Source: Leptasterias polaris (lineage: Eukaryota > Echinodermata > Asteroidea > Forcipulatida > Asteriidae). From it: 64,000 bases of DNA. Positions 37,549 to 50,900 of this stretch are shown here, piece after piece (position 1 is the first letter of the stretch; each line of letters opens with the position of its first letter). The stretch spans positions 1,116,001 to 1,180,000 of the forward strand of contig JAZGTN010000014.1 in the NCBI GenBank assembly GCA_037783415.1, in the 5' to 3' direction. Below the pieces are notes generated by a model, which was not told where the DNA came from, did not search any database, and saw nothing but the letters and a program-made list of their open reading frames with translations. Made by a program: the position numbers and the translations under genes.

Positions 37549-39719
37549 TAGACTTGTGGACAAGTCGTTAAATGTCTGTCGCGGTGATAGCGGAACGGCT
37601 TTCTCGCAATATCCCGCGAGAGGGCTGCTCTGTGCGAGATTATTGCTCTCACGACTGGTCGCATTTACCGACTTGTGAAACCCGCTGGCGGTTTGTGCAC
37701 GGCCTATGGCCACTTCAGCCGAATTCGTACGGACGCATCTGATTGGTCAATTTCGTTATATCTATGAATATTCAAACGGTAGATGAATATTAAACATCAA
37801 ATCCTGTACTGGATGGAGTTTTATGTTGCTTTGATCATGCACGATCAAAACCAAACACTGAGTGGTGAGAGTGATTGTGTTCATGAATATTTTGACACAA
37901 GAAAATACGTATTCAAATTATGGGTACAACTTGTAAATAATTACAAAAAATCGAACGTAAGATTTTATTTCAGTGTTTGACAGTGCACAGCGTGTGGGGA
38001 CATGACGTAAAACACACGGGCAAATCGTGTAGCTGCATGCCATGGCGCGCAGAGTTTCTCTCGGTGGGGCTCAGCATGACGGAAACCCCTACCCTAGCAT
38101 GCCAAGAGATAGCTGTACCTGGAAGCTCATGAACATGTGGGAGGGGTTAGGGAGCCAGACCACCAACTACCTTGTCATTGCGGGTTTGTTAGTCGGTAAA
38201 CCTCGCTGATCGAATCCGCTGTTTTAAAATCGTTACGTTTCAATGTTCGGTGTACGTTCCTTTCCCCCGATTTGGAAATTAAATAAGATTTATGTCAATA
38301 AATAGGAAAACCACTCTTATATTGACGGTGCAATTAAGTTAAACAATTTGTGAGACAAAAACGAGCCCCCCCCCAAAAAAAAACAACAACACACAAAACC
38401 AGAGCCCCTGAAGGAACAGGTGAAAAATAAATTACAAATTAAAATGTGAAAAAAAAATTCTCACTCTGAATTTCTTTTTCCACTCTCGACACACAAAATT
38501 CCAACAAAGTCATTTCGTTTCCTCAAAATATTATATAATTCAATCAAAATATAATTTTGTCACATAAAATTATATTTTTTTAAATTTGTAAACAAAGTTG
38601 TGTTTTTCTAGGTAGCAAAATAGATTTTTCCTAGAAAATACGTTTTTGTTCCCTCGAACACGCCTTCTCCACCCGAAATACGATTTTGTTACCCAGAAAT
38701 ACGCGTTTGTTCCCTGAAAGATACGCATTCGTTTCCTCGAAATATGATTTTGTTCGCACAAAATATAATTTTGTTCGCTCTAAATATGCTTTCGTTCAAT
38801 AAAAATAATTTTTTCCACCGAAAGGAGATTTCTTTCCCTAAAAACAAGCGTTTGTTTCATCAAAATACGACTTTGAATTAGTTGCCAGAAATATACGTTC
38901 ATTCGTCCGAAATATGCTTTCGTTCCCTTAATATACGCTCTCGTTCCTTCGCAATGAGATTTTGTTCCCCAAAATTCCTCTTTCGTTCCCTTAAGATAGC
39001 TAGCTTTTGTTCCCTTAAGATAGCTTTCGAAGCCCTGTAGTCCAATCACACAAATTTGTTAAATTCCCTTGTGAGGGGCGACTATGAGAGGGGACGAGTT
39101 TGTTGTCAGGGGGCGACTTTGCTAGGGGCGACTTTGTAGTTGGTGACTTTGTACATGTGTTTTTTGAAATTGGCGACTTTGCTAGGGGGGCGAGTTGACT
39201 GGTTTCCGTGTCTGTTGTTTATACACACAATCACTGTAGAACACATCGGGTTAAATGATTGGAGCGATCAGTAACTATTCACGGAAGGCATTATTTATTT
39301 TTATGAGGCAAAACACACATCTTAAACAATTATTATAATAATGAATTTTAAGATAAGTTTACTTTATTTCTTTAGTTACTAAATTAATGAAGGAGTTAAC
39401 ACCCACAAAACACACCCACAGATGTCTCAAGCGCAAGCATTCAGTACATTTACAGTAACTAAAATTACTACTACCCTTAGATAAAATGGACTCGTCTTCA
39501 TGATCGTCGCTACAGCAACCGTAATGTACACTGCGTTCGTACATGAATAAATGAATATGAACCGCCGGCGGGTTTCACAAGTCGTTAATGACGAAGAAGA
39601 GTTGGCAGCCAGCAACTTCGCGCGAGAGCAGTGATCTCGCGAGAGCATTCTTTTACGCGACAGCACCAGATGCGACTCGACTCACCGCGACCATCATTAA
39701 CGACTTGTCAACAAGTCTA
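37549..39719. mobile_element. 2.2-kb TIR element with 9-bp target duplication (MULE-like)
   Basis: The terminal inverted repeats are TAGACTTGTGGACAAGTCG and, on the other strand, TAGACTTGTTGACAAGTCG. A perfect 9-bp direct repeat GTTTCACTT (37540-37548 and 39720-39728) flanks them. Further paired blocks (CTGTCGCGGTG with CGCGAGAG tracts) extend the inverted ends inward. A 9-bp duplication points to the Mutator/MULE class, but no transposase is visible. The interior holds two blocks of degenerate tandem repeats (38,450-39,020 and 39,070-39,200). Confidence 0.8.
38450..39200. repeat. Degenerate tandem repeats inside the 9-bp-TSD element
   Basis: From 38,450 to 39,020 a unit of roughly 28-30 bp built around TTCGTTCCCT plus AAATACG recurs about 15-20 times with heavy divergence. 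Translated on the minus strand it gives repeated KGTKAYF-like peptides, which I regard as incidental. From 39,070 to 39,200 a second motif, GGGGCGACTTTG, recurs five or six times. Confidence 0.65.
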
Positions 39720-39728
39720 GTTTCACTT

Positions 39729-40825
39729 CTGTGGTGCCTGTTCAAGAACTTAACAACAATCAGCTCTACTTCCGTCTTGGGCCTCATACCCCAAGTTGAA
39801 ATATCCCTACGCCGACAGCAAAGAACATTGCGGAGAAATATTTAGAAAAAAATAGACCTGCTTTCAAATTCTCACAACCACTTAAAATGCTTGCAGTGTT
39901 ATACACAAACTTACAAAACTTTATGTTGATTAAATGAACCTTATTTATATATTTTTAAATAAATGACGGGCTACTTCCGCGCGACGTAGCCTACAAAGAC
40001 AATAGTGGTGACGTCCCGCTTTAGCTCTGTATGTAGCTGCAGTGTATTAAAGGGATGTGTATTTAAAGGTGACAACTTTTTTTTTTTTTTTTTTTCATTT
40101 TTTATATTTCTCTTCTATTTGTGTGTTTTTTTCTCAGTGCAAAAATTAAAAGGCCCCCATTGATGTCCCGTGCCGCGCCCCCCGATGACTTTTAATTGAG
40201 ACTAAAAATAAACAAAGTAAATATTACATTTTCTATAAAAAGCTTTAATATGATGTTAAAGTTTTCAAAACTATTTTCCCATTTACACCATAATATGTAT
40301 TTGTCTTTATACTCGCATATCATTATCTTAGTACAAAAATAGTAAATGACATAAGTGTGTCGAAAGCAATAACATATGTGATGATGTGTGTTCAAACGTA
40401 AAATTATGCTATGCCAATTAAAAACAATGTTTTCTGTACAAATTTATGGGCCTCTCTCTTTGTGTGAGGTGAATATATGGGATCCGACCCTTCATGCTCA
40501 ATAATAAAGTTTGGCTGTTGACTTTTTGTTTCTTTTTGTATTACAAACGTGGCCAGCTGTGACCCAATTGGGACACAATGGCTGTTGGGCATGGACCTTG
40601 ACATTTGACATCTAATTCGTTGTTAAAGAGAAGAAGAAACCTACATATTTATGTGAAGAAAGAATGACTCCCAGTACAGACAAATCACATGCAGAGCTAG
40701 TACTGTAAATTGGCACAGCTATATTTCTCATTCAAACATTTTTATACAATCTGATTGAAATTGTGTACATTTATATGGTATAAATGCAAACAAATAGTTA
40801 GTGACCTGATGTTTTGACCTTAATA
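39729..40825. other. No gene seen
   Basis: AT-rich sequence with a long T tract near 40,078-40,096. I see no coherent exon or repeat structure. Confidence 0.3.
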
Positions 40826-41234
40826 ATAATAATAATATTAAAGATTTATATTGCGCGAATTCCACAAAAATGATCAACCACGCATTACATTAAAAGGTAT
40901 TAAAACAGTAGATAAAAAGTGATTTAAAGGTTCATACTACTAACAAATCAACATACAGGCACAATTACATAAAAGCAAGATTAAAAAGAAAAGACTTCAC
41001 TTTACGCTTAAAAATATCAATGGATTGAGAGTGTTGAATGTCAGATGGCAGTTCATTACATAATTTGGGGGCAGCCGATGAAAAGGATCTGTCACCCAAA
41101 TGTTTGTAACAATTTGGTCGTTGGAAAAGATATATCAATCTTGTTGTTAGAATGTAGACAGTAACTGGATGATTTCTTAAGACCAATGAGATCTCCGCAG
41201 AGTCTTTCTCAAAGGCTAAATGAAAACACAACAA
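40826..41234 (-). mobile_element. CR1-like non-LTR retrotransposon, 3' fragment
   Basis: The minus strand encodes the typical C-terminal tail of a CR1/Jockey-class ORF2: GDRSFSSAAPKLCNELPSDI followed by IDIFKRKVKSFLF. The 3' side ends in an AATAATAATA microsatellite at 40,826-40,840, the usual tail of these elements. Only about 400 bp remain, a normal 5' truncation. Confidence 0.75.
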
Positions 41235-41983
41235 ACATGAAAAGGTAAACTAGTGTAACAAAAAGCAGTCAAGTGGAAAGAGATAAAAAGAGAATGCATA
41301 CAGAGTAAACCTTGAAACTGTTTTGTGCCACACACTGTAAAAAGCAAAGGCTGACACACAGTTTTGTTCATGCCAATGCTATGGCTGGAGTTCACTACTC
41401 ACTTTGTCAGCAACTTTTACATTTTTCCCTTCATTATACTGAGATACAATATGAACAAATGTAAAAATCCACAATTACAGCTTAATATTAAAGAATTAAT
41501 TAACAGTTTAATAGAAGTTAAACTTGCATCGGGATAACGATCATTATTTGATTTTATCCATATACCATTAACATGTGTTTTATTACGCTTATTTAATGTT
41601 TTCTTCAAAACATCATGTAGCCCAGGGTAAAAGCCTATCACAACAAAGAGTGTTGAAATAAAGAACTGAGGGGGTATTGGTAGTTCGTACTTAGAGCACT
41701 CCTTTCTCAAACCACTGTGGCCCCGTTTTGTTTTCCAAGGAGAACAATATGTGAGTAGAGTTTTTGTTGGTTTTCTCCTGTGCCACTATTAAGGTCAAAC
41801 ACTTTCGATCTCTGGTTGTGCTCCACGGTCATATATGGGTTGATGTGGCTAACTGCCAAAGGCGCCTTAATACATGTCTCTGGCTTCAACACGTCCTTCA
41901 CAATTCAGCTTCTCATCAGCAGCAGTACGTAGCCTCCCAAGTTATTTACTGTTAGATCAACCCTCTCTAAACAGGTTATGTGA

Positions 41984-44900
41984 CTAACTGGGGTATTTAG
42001 GGAGGAAGTAGAGAGACTTCCGCATGCCCCTTTTGATACATTCAGGAGTCTGCGTCACATTGATCCATTTTTTCGTTGCGTGGTCAAACAGTTTCCCCTT
42101 CATGCGGTGCACTCTGTCAGCAACCTGCAGAAAAATGGAAAGAGGAATGAAACAGGATTAAGAAACCAGGAACTAAATGTGGTCCAGCATTTTTCGGAAA
42201 CGAAAAGTATTGGATTTTGTGGAATTCACAATATAGTGCACCACCCATAGTTCGCCCAGGGGAAAATGTTTTTTCCCAAGCTGTGTGCGAGTTGAGCTAC
42301 TGAAGAATGCATCTTTTCAGTGCTCTGGTCATGGTCAATGTTAAAGCCATCAATTCGGACCTGGCATAAGATAGAAAATGTTGACATCATTCGCAGTATA
42401 CACACAGTGTGATTGAGTTCACCTGTGCCAAAAAAATGAAGTTAAATTTTTTAATGGGAGTGTGGGTGATCTTTAAGCCTACAGATGTGCTTTTCCGACA
42501 CCAAAACTCGAATTTGAAGGTGAAATTTGAACGTGCACTGTGACTCTTCTACTCTAACATTTTCTTTGAAAAGACCAGTTTAAGGGAAAAAGAGTTGGTG
42601 GAGCGCTGTACAGTGAATTCCTCGAGCTAGAATAGAAAAGAGTTGAAAGGTGAAAGGATAAGCAGTCTGTCAGTAACCCTGCTGCAGGAAGCAGAACTCA
42701 ATGCAAGTAAGAAATGGGGGTGGAATAAGGGTTTAGGTAACACCCTGATTATATAAATTTTACCTTGTTCATAAGTGTATCCAAATTGTCCCGATGGGCA
42801 TGAGAGAAGAACACTTCGCACAAAGCTTGAACAAAGAAAGAACCAATCACTTCACTTCTCAATGACCAGTGACCTATAAACAGTAAACAAAGTAGCTTTA
42901 AATGTTAATTCTAATAAAGAAGCGCGATCATTATTCAATGGCAGTATTCCACAGCTGTTATTTTGTTCATTTTTGCGTCGCCAAAAAGAAAATGACATTA
43001 GACAAATATTGATCACGACTGTACAGGGAAGGCCACTTGGTTTTTGGTCAGTTGCCAAACATTTCATTCGGTTCAAATTGACACAATTTTTTGTCTTCAA
43101 ATTTCAATTGCACTATTCATAAAGACTGTAACCACGGTTAATGTAACCAATAGCTTTGATGGAAACATAAAGCGCTCTAAGCCGGCAACGGCTAAGTGAG
43201 GTCATCAATTTACAGTTGATCCAAACAATCGAGAGAAGAGACTCTGTGCTCGGCCACTAGTTCTACTCGAGTACCAGCAAGTACTCGACATCTTGCACTT
43301 CAAACTCGAATGATTTCTCTTTTTAAACAAACATTACGTGAATTTCACTGTGACTCTTATCAGCTGCTATCAGTAAAGTAAAAGTTTTCGAAACATTCAC
43401 CCTGGAACCCACTTCACCAAGGTTAGTGATCCTGACTGACCCACAAGCCTACTGCTGGTGTCAAATAACCAAAATGCTGAAGAGCAGGGGAAAAGTCTGA
43501 CTGTTTCTTGTTTGATTTCTCAGGATATATCTGGTCGATTTTTATGATTTAAAGTTGCTTTCATGATAACGATTAAAACACTGTTTTCCAATACTTCACA
43601 TTATACAAGAACTTCTGAAAGGTTGTCGATATTTGTGTCAGTAAACTCACAGGCAGTAGCAGCCTAAACCACATGTCTTATGCCTCTTGAACTTTTGATT
43701 AGATAAGAAGATTGTGTTGAAAACTGCTCATTCCCAAACCAGTCAGTACCAACCTGAGTTTGTCATAGGCAAACTCAGGTCTGCTTTTAAAACCCTGCGA
43801 GAAGCGGGTATGTTGTGATTACCTCCGAGAAATGGGTGTGCTCAAGCGGTAAGCATATTATGTAATTAGTGAATTGACACATGAAACAGCCACAGGGTAA
43901 AAAAGAAACAGTAGCCAGGTCACCTATAAATACCCTGAGGGTATTTCTGGTCAGGATTGTAAACAAACAGCACTGGTTTCCATTCACAGACATATGACAG
44001 AGAGCATGTGTTGATATACTAAGGCGGCAAGTTTTGTACACAAGGGATTGCCGCCTTGGCGCATACCCACTTTGTGTCAGCTGGCTTACCCGGTGAACGA
44101 CCTCTAGGGCAAAATCGGTTCAGCCACTTTGTTAAGGGGTGTTCAGGGTTGGATGAAAATTAAGTTCAGCGAAAAAAAAAATTTAAAAAGTGTTTTAATT
44201 AACAAAATTTGAAAAAAACGCCTACCGCTTGAAGCCGGTCGCTACTCCCAGGGTTTTAATGGGTGATTCACGTAATGATTATGAATCGTTTTTATCATAC
44301 ATTTAACAAAATTAAACGGCAGCATCATTTCCTAGTCACACTAGTCATAAGTGTTCAATGGGAAAAATGAAACCAACCTTCTGTTGTAGCATAAGCGATG
44401 TGCACATCCGCTCTGTCTGTGGTGTGCTCCGTAAACTCATTATCTGGTACACATTCGAGAGACACAGAGTCGTACTCTTCCCCCAGTGGTACCTGTGGGG
44501 ACGATCTATCGGCAACAACGGGTGCAACTATTGGATAATCTGAAGAATAACGTAAACAAAAAGAAGTCTTACAAATGTAGCAAATAAAGAAAGGAATTAG
44601 TTCTACTATGAACCTTTGAGTAGGTTGTTTCCTGTGTTTAAATCATGATCAGTGTGCGTGCTAATATTAATATTAAACTGCCATTATCAACAATATGGTA
44701 CTACAAATGATCACACAAACATAGATTCCCATTTCTGACGTGAGCTAAATGAGATTTCCCCATTGCATGATGGAAGTGCATGATGAAGTAAATATCAACT
44801 GGTGCACCGTAAGTGATCAACTAAATTGAGGACAATAATTATACTCGTGGTTAAATGTTGCAGGCTACTACCGATTGTTGAAACCTTAAAATCTCAATTG

Positions 44901-47900
44901 ATTATGTCATTCGGTGCACAAAGTACTCGTACGCAAGTAGTACTCAGCCAAACAAGTACTTGAATTGGCAGTACTTGAAACTCACCTGAAAAAGTATCGA
45001 TTACAACACAGCCTATGCGGTATTGTGCGAAAATGAGATGACCAGGTTATAATAATAATAATAGTGGCTTCTTATATAGCACTCATATATCTGTCACTCA
45101 GTGACGCACATCAAGGCGCTTCATCAGTCAGTACTTTCCTGCAAGGTATGTGGAGCTACGTTTTGAAGTATGAGACCTATTCCTTTACATAGCACCACGT
45201 AATGGTTTACAAGGTGCTGTGGCGCAATATGCAGCCAATCAAACCAGGAACACTGGGGCGAACCCCTTCTCTTTTCGAAAAGTGCACTTGGTTCTTTTAC
45301 ATGCTTTACACAACACAAGAAACCAACGGCTTTACGTCCCATCCGATGGATGAAGCAATAATGGTTAAGTGTCTTGCTTAAGGACACAAGTGTTACGACC
45401 GGGACTTGAACCCAAACTCTGCTGAACAAAAACACCAGAGCTTGAGTCCGTTTCTCTTATCCGCTCGGCCACGACACGCAAATGTAAGCACATTCTTTAC
45501 AATCGTTAAAGAATTGACCCACCTCCTCGACATGCTTGTACAAAGTACATCTTGGGTTTGTCCCTTAGTTTTGGACACCTGTCCCCTTCCAGTTCCTTCT
45601 CCAGGTCTCGGAGCTTGACCTTAACGAGGTCCGTGCCCAGAATCACCCCAGTATTACCGTGGCTCATCAAAACAACCACAGCAGAGTCATAAGTGGCTTC
45701 ATCATCATTAAACATATCAGCAAAGTCTCGAAAGTACTTCAGAATTTCCTGGAACAATAAAACAGAAGAGCAATTTTATTAATTTAGTACATCTTATAGT
45801 AGACTCTAATAGTTTAATCAAAGCCAGGTTTTAACCTTACCCTTGCAAAACTGAAATCAGTAGCACACCATGACCTTGTGATTATTTTTAATTTTTTTGG
45901 TTCACTCATTGTTTAAACCAGTTGTATGCTCATCTAACCAATTAGAGTAGGGGTGTGGCTAATTCTCTTCTTCCTCACATCCAAGAATTCTTCGGTACCT
46001 TAACATTCCCTTTGTACCCATTTAAGAACCCAAAGTACCTCCTTAACCCTTTAGAGACCATAGCAGCCACAAGTGGCTTGTACCAAAACGCCCATAGCGG
46101 CCGCAAATGGCCGCGGAGTTTACCCTACTTCTAATCACACAAAAAGGGCAAAGTAAAGGTCATGGCCACATATGAAATTTTCCGATATAGTATGTTAACA
46201 TATTATCCCAATTTCTAAAACAAGAAACTAATTTTCTCTTTCATTTCATTTATGCTGAGATTTTTACTGACAAAATTATAAAACTATAACAATATTAGCA
46301 GTGTCTGGGCGTTTTGTGATAATTAAACGGAAATGAATGGTCTCTAAAGGGTTAAAGGCCATTGTTCCATCTCTTTCTTCTTTCCCTCTGGACGCTGCAG
46401 TAACAAAGAAAGTGGAATTGTGAATAAACAAAATTGTATGGTATAGTGATCTTTGCTATTTCCAAGATGGCATCCGTAACTTTACACAGAGCTATGTTTT
46501 GAGAGAACTGCGACATGGAGGGACCAGCTTTCTTTGACCACGTTGTAGCTGGACGCCATTATCAGTCCAAATGTAGCATGACTCAATGTGCAGTCCAACA
46601 AGGCTGGCACCCTGTGAGCGCTCATGCACTTTTTGGGGACTGAAAACAGCTTTTTATTGTAAGTTGACACAACTCTGTCAACACACAGCTCTAGCTTCAC
46701 GTCTTGAAGTCATGTGCTCCCTCTTTCGACAGATTTTGCGCCGTGTTTAAATTATAACACTGACCTACCTTTCCAGGAAGATTTTCATGGATTACGTTTC
46801 TATACCCCAGCTCGCAAAACAGGTGAATGACGTTACTGAGGTCAATTTGAGAGCCTTTTCTCTCGCTCTCGTCAAAGTCAAAGTTGTTCAAAATGAAGGC
46901 GATCCCTTTACAAGTTGACTTAAGCTGGTAGTTCTGTAAATTTGTTTTAAATAAGACACAAAAGTAATTTTCAAATATGATTGAAATAAAATTATAATAT
47001 TGTTATGCTTCAGACTGGCACCCTCCAAACAAATATTGACAAAATAGGGAGACCGCCAACATAGGGCTAGATAGCTCAGTTGGTAGAGCGCTGACACTAT
47101 AATCTGGAGGTCGTTGGTTCAAATCCCGCTCTAGTCAATTTTTCTTTGTTCAACCCAAAATCATTTAAAATTATAATAAATCAAACCTCACTTAATGCTA
47201 ATTAAAGTCAGAAGCCAAGAATACAGTTTATTTACTGTACTTTAATCCCATCACCCACTAATTATTTTAAAACTAAATTGCTCTCACACAGAACTAGAAA
47301 GCCCAGTTTAATACGATATTTCTCACTGTGCCTATAAAATAATAAAGGGCACTTTCACAAGTTTCAATTGCCTACACAAGTAGCTGTTGTAAACTGGTTA
47401 CCTAAAACAAATGACATGTAGCATAAAATAATATGTGAAGGTGTAATTTTTGAAAGCGGGAATCTATGTATTGGTCAACTAAATCAAAGGTGCACCATTT
47501 ATTGATGTATCACTACAAATGTAATTATTGCAGCGTAACTTACGAGAAATTTTCCATTCATTGGTGTTTTCCATTCACAATGTACTTGTACCTGATAGGG
47601 AGGATTCAGGTCAGACACACTGGTGGGGCATTTACCATGAAAATATCTGAAGAAAAGACAGAGCTGGCTACAGACCTACGGTGGGAAAGAGGTTGTAACG
47701 TTGATCCCAACACTTCACCAACAAGATTAACGATGCACATCTGCACTCTATTTAGTTAAGCTAAATGACAGGCAGAAGCTCCGGCCCATATGTGATAACA
47801 GTACTCCATAACTCTAGCTCTCAGCAAACTCAAAAAGAAATTTTAATTTCTTACATATTTTGGTGAAAGCATGTCGGGCGTGGGGTCCGATGTCTTCATC

Positions 47901-50900
47901 ACATAAGCAGCATACAATCCTTTGTAATCAGGAACAACCTCAAGAACAGCGCCAACTAGAGTGTCCAAAAGGAAAACAATTACTTTATGGGTTTTAACCC
48001 CTTGAGCACGGTATTGTTTTGAGAGTGAATGCTGGTCGGCCGGGATTATATATACCGTGAACAATAGCGCGGATTACCGAAACAATAGCCCGTATTCATC
48101 GCATGTTGCAGTAGCTTTTCACTCGAAAATACCAATCTATTCAAACACAAACAAAAGGGCAATTTCTATAAATAGATCCATGATACAGGGCCAAGAAAGG
48201 TTCAGCAAACTCTTCCCTTCGCAGAGAGTTGGTCTTTCAATAATAACCGGCCAGCAACCTCAGAAACCACAGGTGCATAATGAATAGAAAGTATGCAACC
48301 AGTATGCGGCTATAGCCGTCACCCGACACCCTAACCTTCTATCAAGCCGCGGCCATAGCTGTCATCCGTCCGCAAGAGGTTAAGGCATTACATGGTGAGG
48401 TATCGATGTAAACTCAGTTTGTGGTAACATCAAGTGTATATCGGTCTCCTGAAGATGAATGGAGCAGGCTAGTTGACACATTGAGAACAATTCTGAACTC
48501 ACTTGACAGTGAAATTAATAATGAAAAGTCCCCTTTATCAATTTTCTACCTCCCCCAGGTAATAATTAATAATTAGTAGTTTCCCGAATTCCAAAATCGA
48601 CTCAAAATTTTACTTACTTGGCTGCAGAACTCCTTGAAGATTTGAGAACGATATGGACAGCTTCAGTAGAGTTACGTTAATTGCTCTCTGTGCACCCTAT
48701 CAACAAAAAATGGGAAACTGTAAGGTATTGGAAACATCACAGCTCCCCTTTTGGTCTTTATGCATCTATCAGATGCACGGATAGTTTCAAACAACTCAGC
48801 TCTTTCTGTTTACGAAAGATTTGACCAATACCATGATAATTTGATGTATCTGGACACCCTTACCAAAATTTCCAATTGGAACCAATTGGAATTTTTCCAT
48901 TGTTGTGTTTTGGCGCAAAACCAGTTGGACCCAATTGGACTCAGTTGGATTCAGTTTGTATTTTTTTCCAACTAGACTCTGGCAGGAAAAAACTCTTCCA
49001 ATTGGAAATGTAATAGGAGGTGAAATTTCCAATTGGTAGAAACAAATTCCAATTCCAATTCAATCAAATCAAGCCAACTGAGTCCAAGTGGATTAATTTC
49101 CAATTGGACTGAGTTGGTCTAAGATTTTATTCCAATTGGAAATTCAGTACTCCAATATAAACCAACTCACACCAACTCAATACCAATTAACTCAATCCAA
49201 TTTTTTTTCAACTGGATATCCAATTGGAATGAATTGGAAATTTCGGTAAGGGCAACAGATCACATATTATGTTTAAGATTTGCATTCAATTCCCTTGGGC
49301 AAAGTAAAAGATGGGTTTTGACCGCAAAATTTTGCAGCGTTCATGTAATTTAATTGGCAACAACACACATACAATTTTGCATGTTGTGATTGTGCGCACT
49401 TCGCTGAATCAGCAGTATGGTTAGTCCCATCATGCATCCTGAACAAGAATCTGGGCCCAATTTATATAGTTATTTATAAGCACAAAAATTAGCTAAGCAC
49501 AAAACAATATTGGTTACCAGAAATAGATTACCAGCCAAAATACCCTTTGACATGTTCAACTTGTGACTGGTTACCTGCTAAATGATGCTTAGCAGAAATT
49601 TGTTAAGCAATATTTTCTTCTTAAGCATCTCTATGAAATTGGGCCCTGGCTTTGAATGGGCCAATCAAAGTGTTACAATTGAAGGCTTCCGGATGGTAGG
49701 TGGCAGCAAATAAATCATATTTTTCAGTTCTGAGCACACATATAAGAACAATGTCTATAATCGGGTCTGCTGTTGCTCAGTTCCCTTGAGTGTCCCATAC
49801 AGTTCAACTGATCAAATGCATTTATTTCTAAATGGCATGTTTAATGCACTTTGTAAAAAAAATTCAGGTGACAATCAGTTCACAACTATCCACGGAAAAT
49901 AAAACAATTTGAATACTTCTTGAAATTATTTACGTACCTTTGAGAGAATATTAAACAGTGCACCAAGAATCTTATAAGTCCACTCGATACAGGCTACAGG
50001 TAAAATAAGGGCGGCTGATAACACCACAGAGACGATGCCTGGCAAGAGCTGTAGAAATGAAACCATTTACTTAGGCAATGCAGAAACCATTCATCAATGC
50101 TAAGTTTCCGGCTACATTTGACCAAACTATTTATTTTTATTTTTAAAAATCAACACTTACTTGACATCTGTCTAAAAAATAAAACGAAACTGAAGCCACG
50201 ATGATTGCTGCAGACACAGTCATCAATGTGCGCATGGACCACCAACCTGAGAACAATTGAAATGCATACGTTTCTGGGAATGCTTAAATAAAGTAAAAAT
50301 AAAAAGGCTGTCCCTGACGCAATTTGTTTTCTTTTTTATGCACATCGTTTTGGCTCTAGTCTTTACTGAATCAAAATTCATTGATTTGTGCAATTCATAA
50401 TCATATGAATTATGAGTTACATGTAAACCAATGTTTGTATGAGAGAGATTGGCCATGTTTGCTGTTGCCAGCTTGGCAATTAATATATCCCCTCTTTGGA
50501 GCTTTGCGGAGTTCCTTTGTTGAGAAGATCATTATAAACAAAGAAACAAACAAACAACCACACTGAGTGCATTTCATGTGTGCTCCATCATTTAAATAAA
50601 CGATTGAAATGGTGGGTATGGTTCTCTGTTCTTTGATTGCAGTGTTTTTGCTGAGACTACGAGTGCCATACAAGTAATTTTTTTCTTTTTAATGTTACAA
50701 ACTGTTGTCGTTTTAGAAAAATGTAAACACATCAATTGTAGTCTTTTTGAATTTGTCCTGTAATTTTTTAGTTGAATAATAAACTTAAATGAATGAATAA
50801 ATGAATGAATGAATACCTGCATAATCGACAAGAAACTCCTGATCTTTTCCCAGCTCATCAGATCTTTGATTGTCTGGTTGGGGAACCTCCTCCCTTTCAC

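Noticed and set aside
38450..39049. A lysine- and glycine-rich repeat protein (KGTKAYF) on the minus strand
   Set aside because: It is the translation of degenerate tandem repeats within a transposon, without splice or start support.
47062..47135. Apparent functional tRNA gene (A box and B box present)
   Set aside because: The anticodon arm does not form a proper 5-bp stem with a 7-nt loop and U33. Flanking non-tRNA sequence is shared with the degenerate copy at 34,715, so it is a SINE head.
41984..47955. A separate short-prodomain caspase gene starting at a Met in exon 8
   Set aside because: Exon 8 joins exon 7 in phase with a good acceptor, and no promoter or upstream untranslated exon is evident. 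Kept as the main alternative, to be settled by RNA data.
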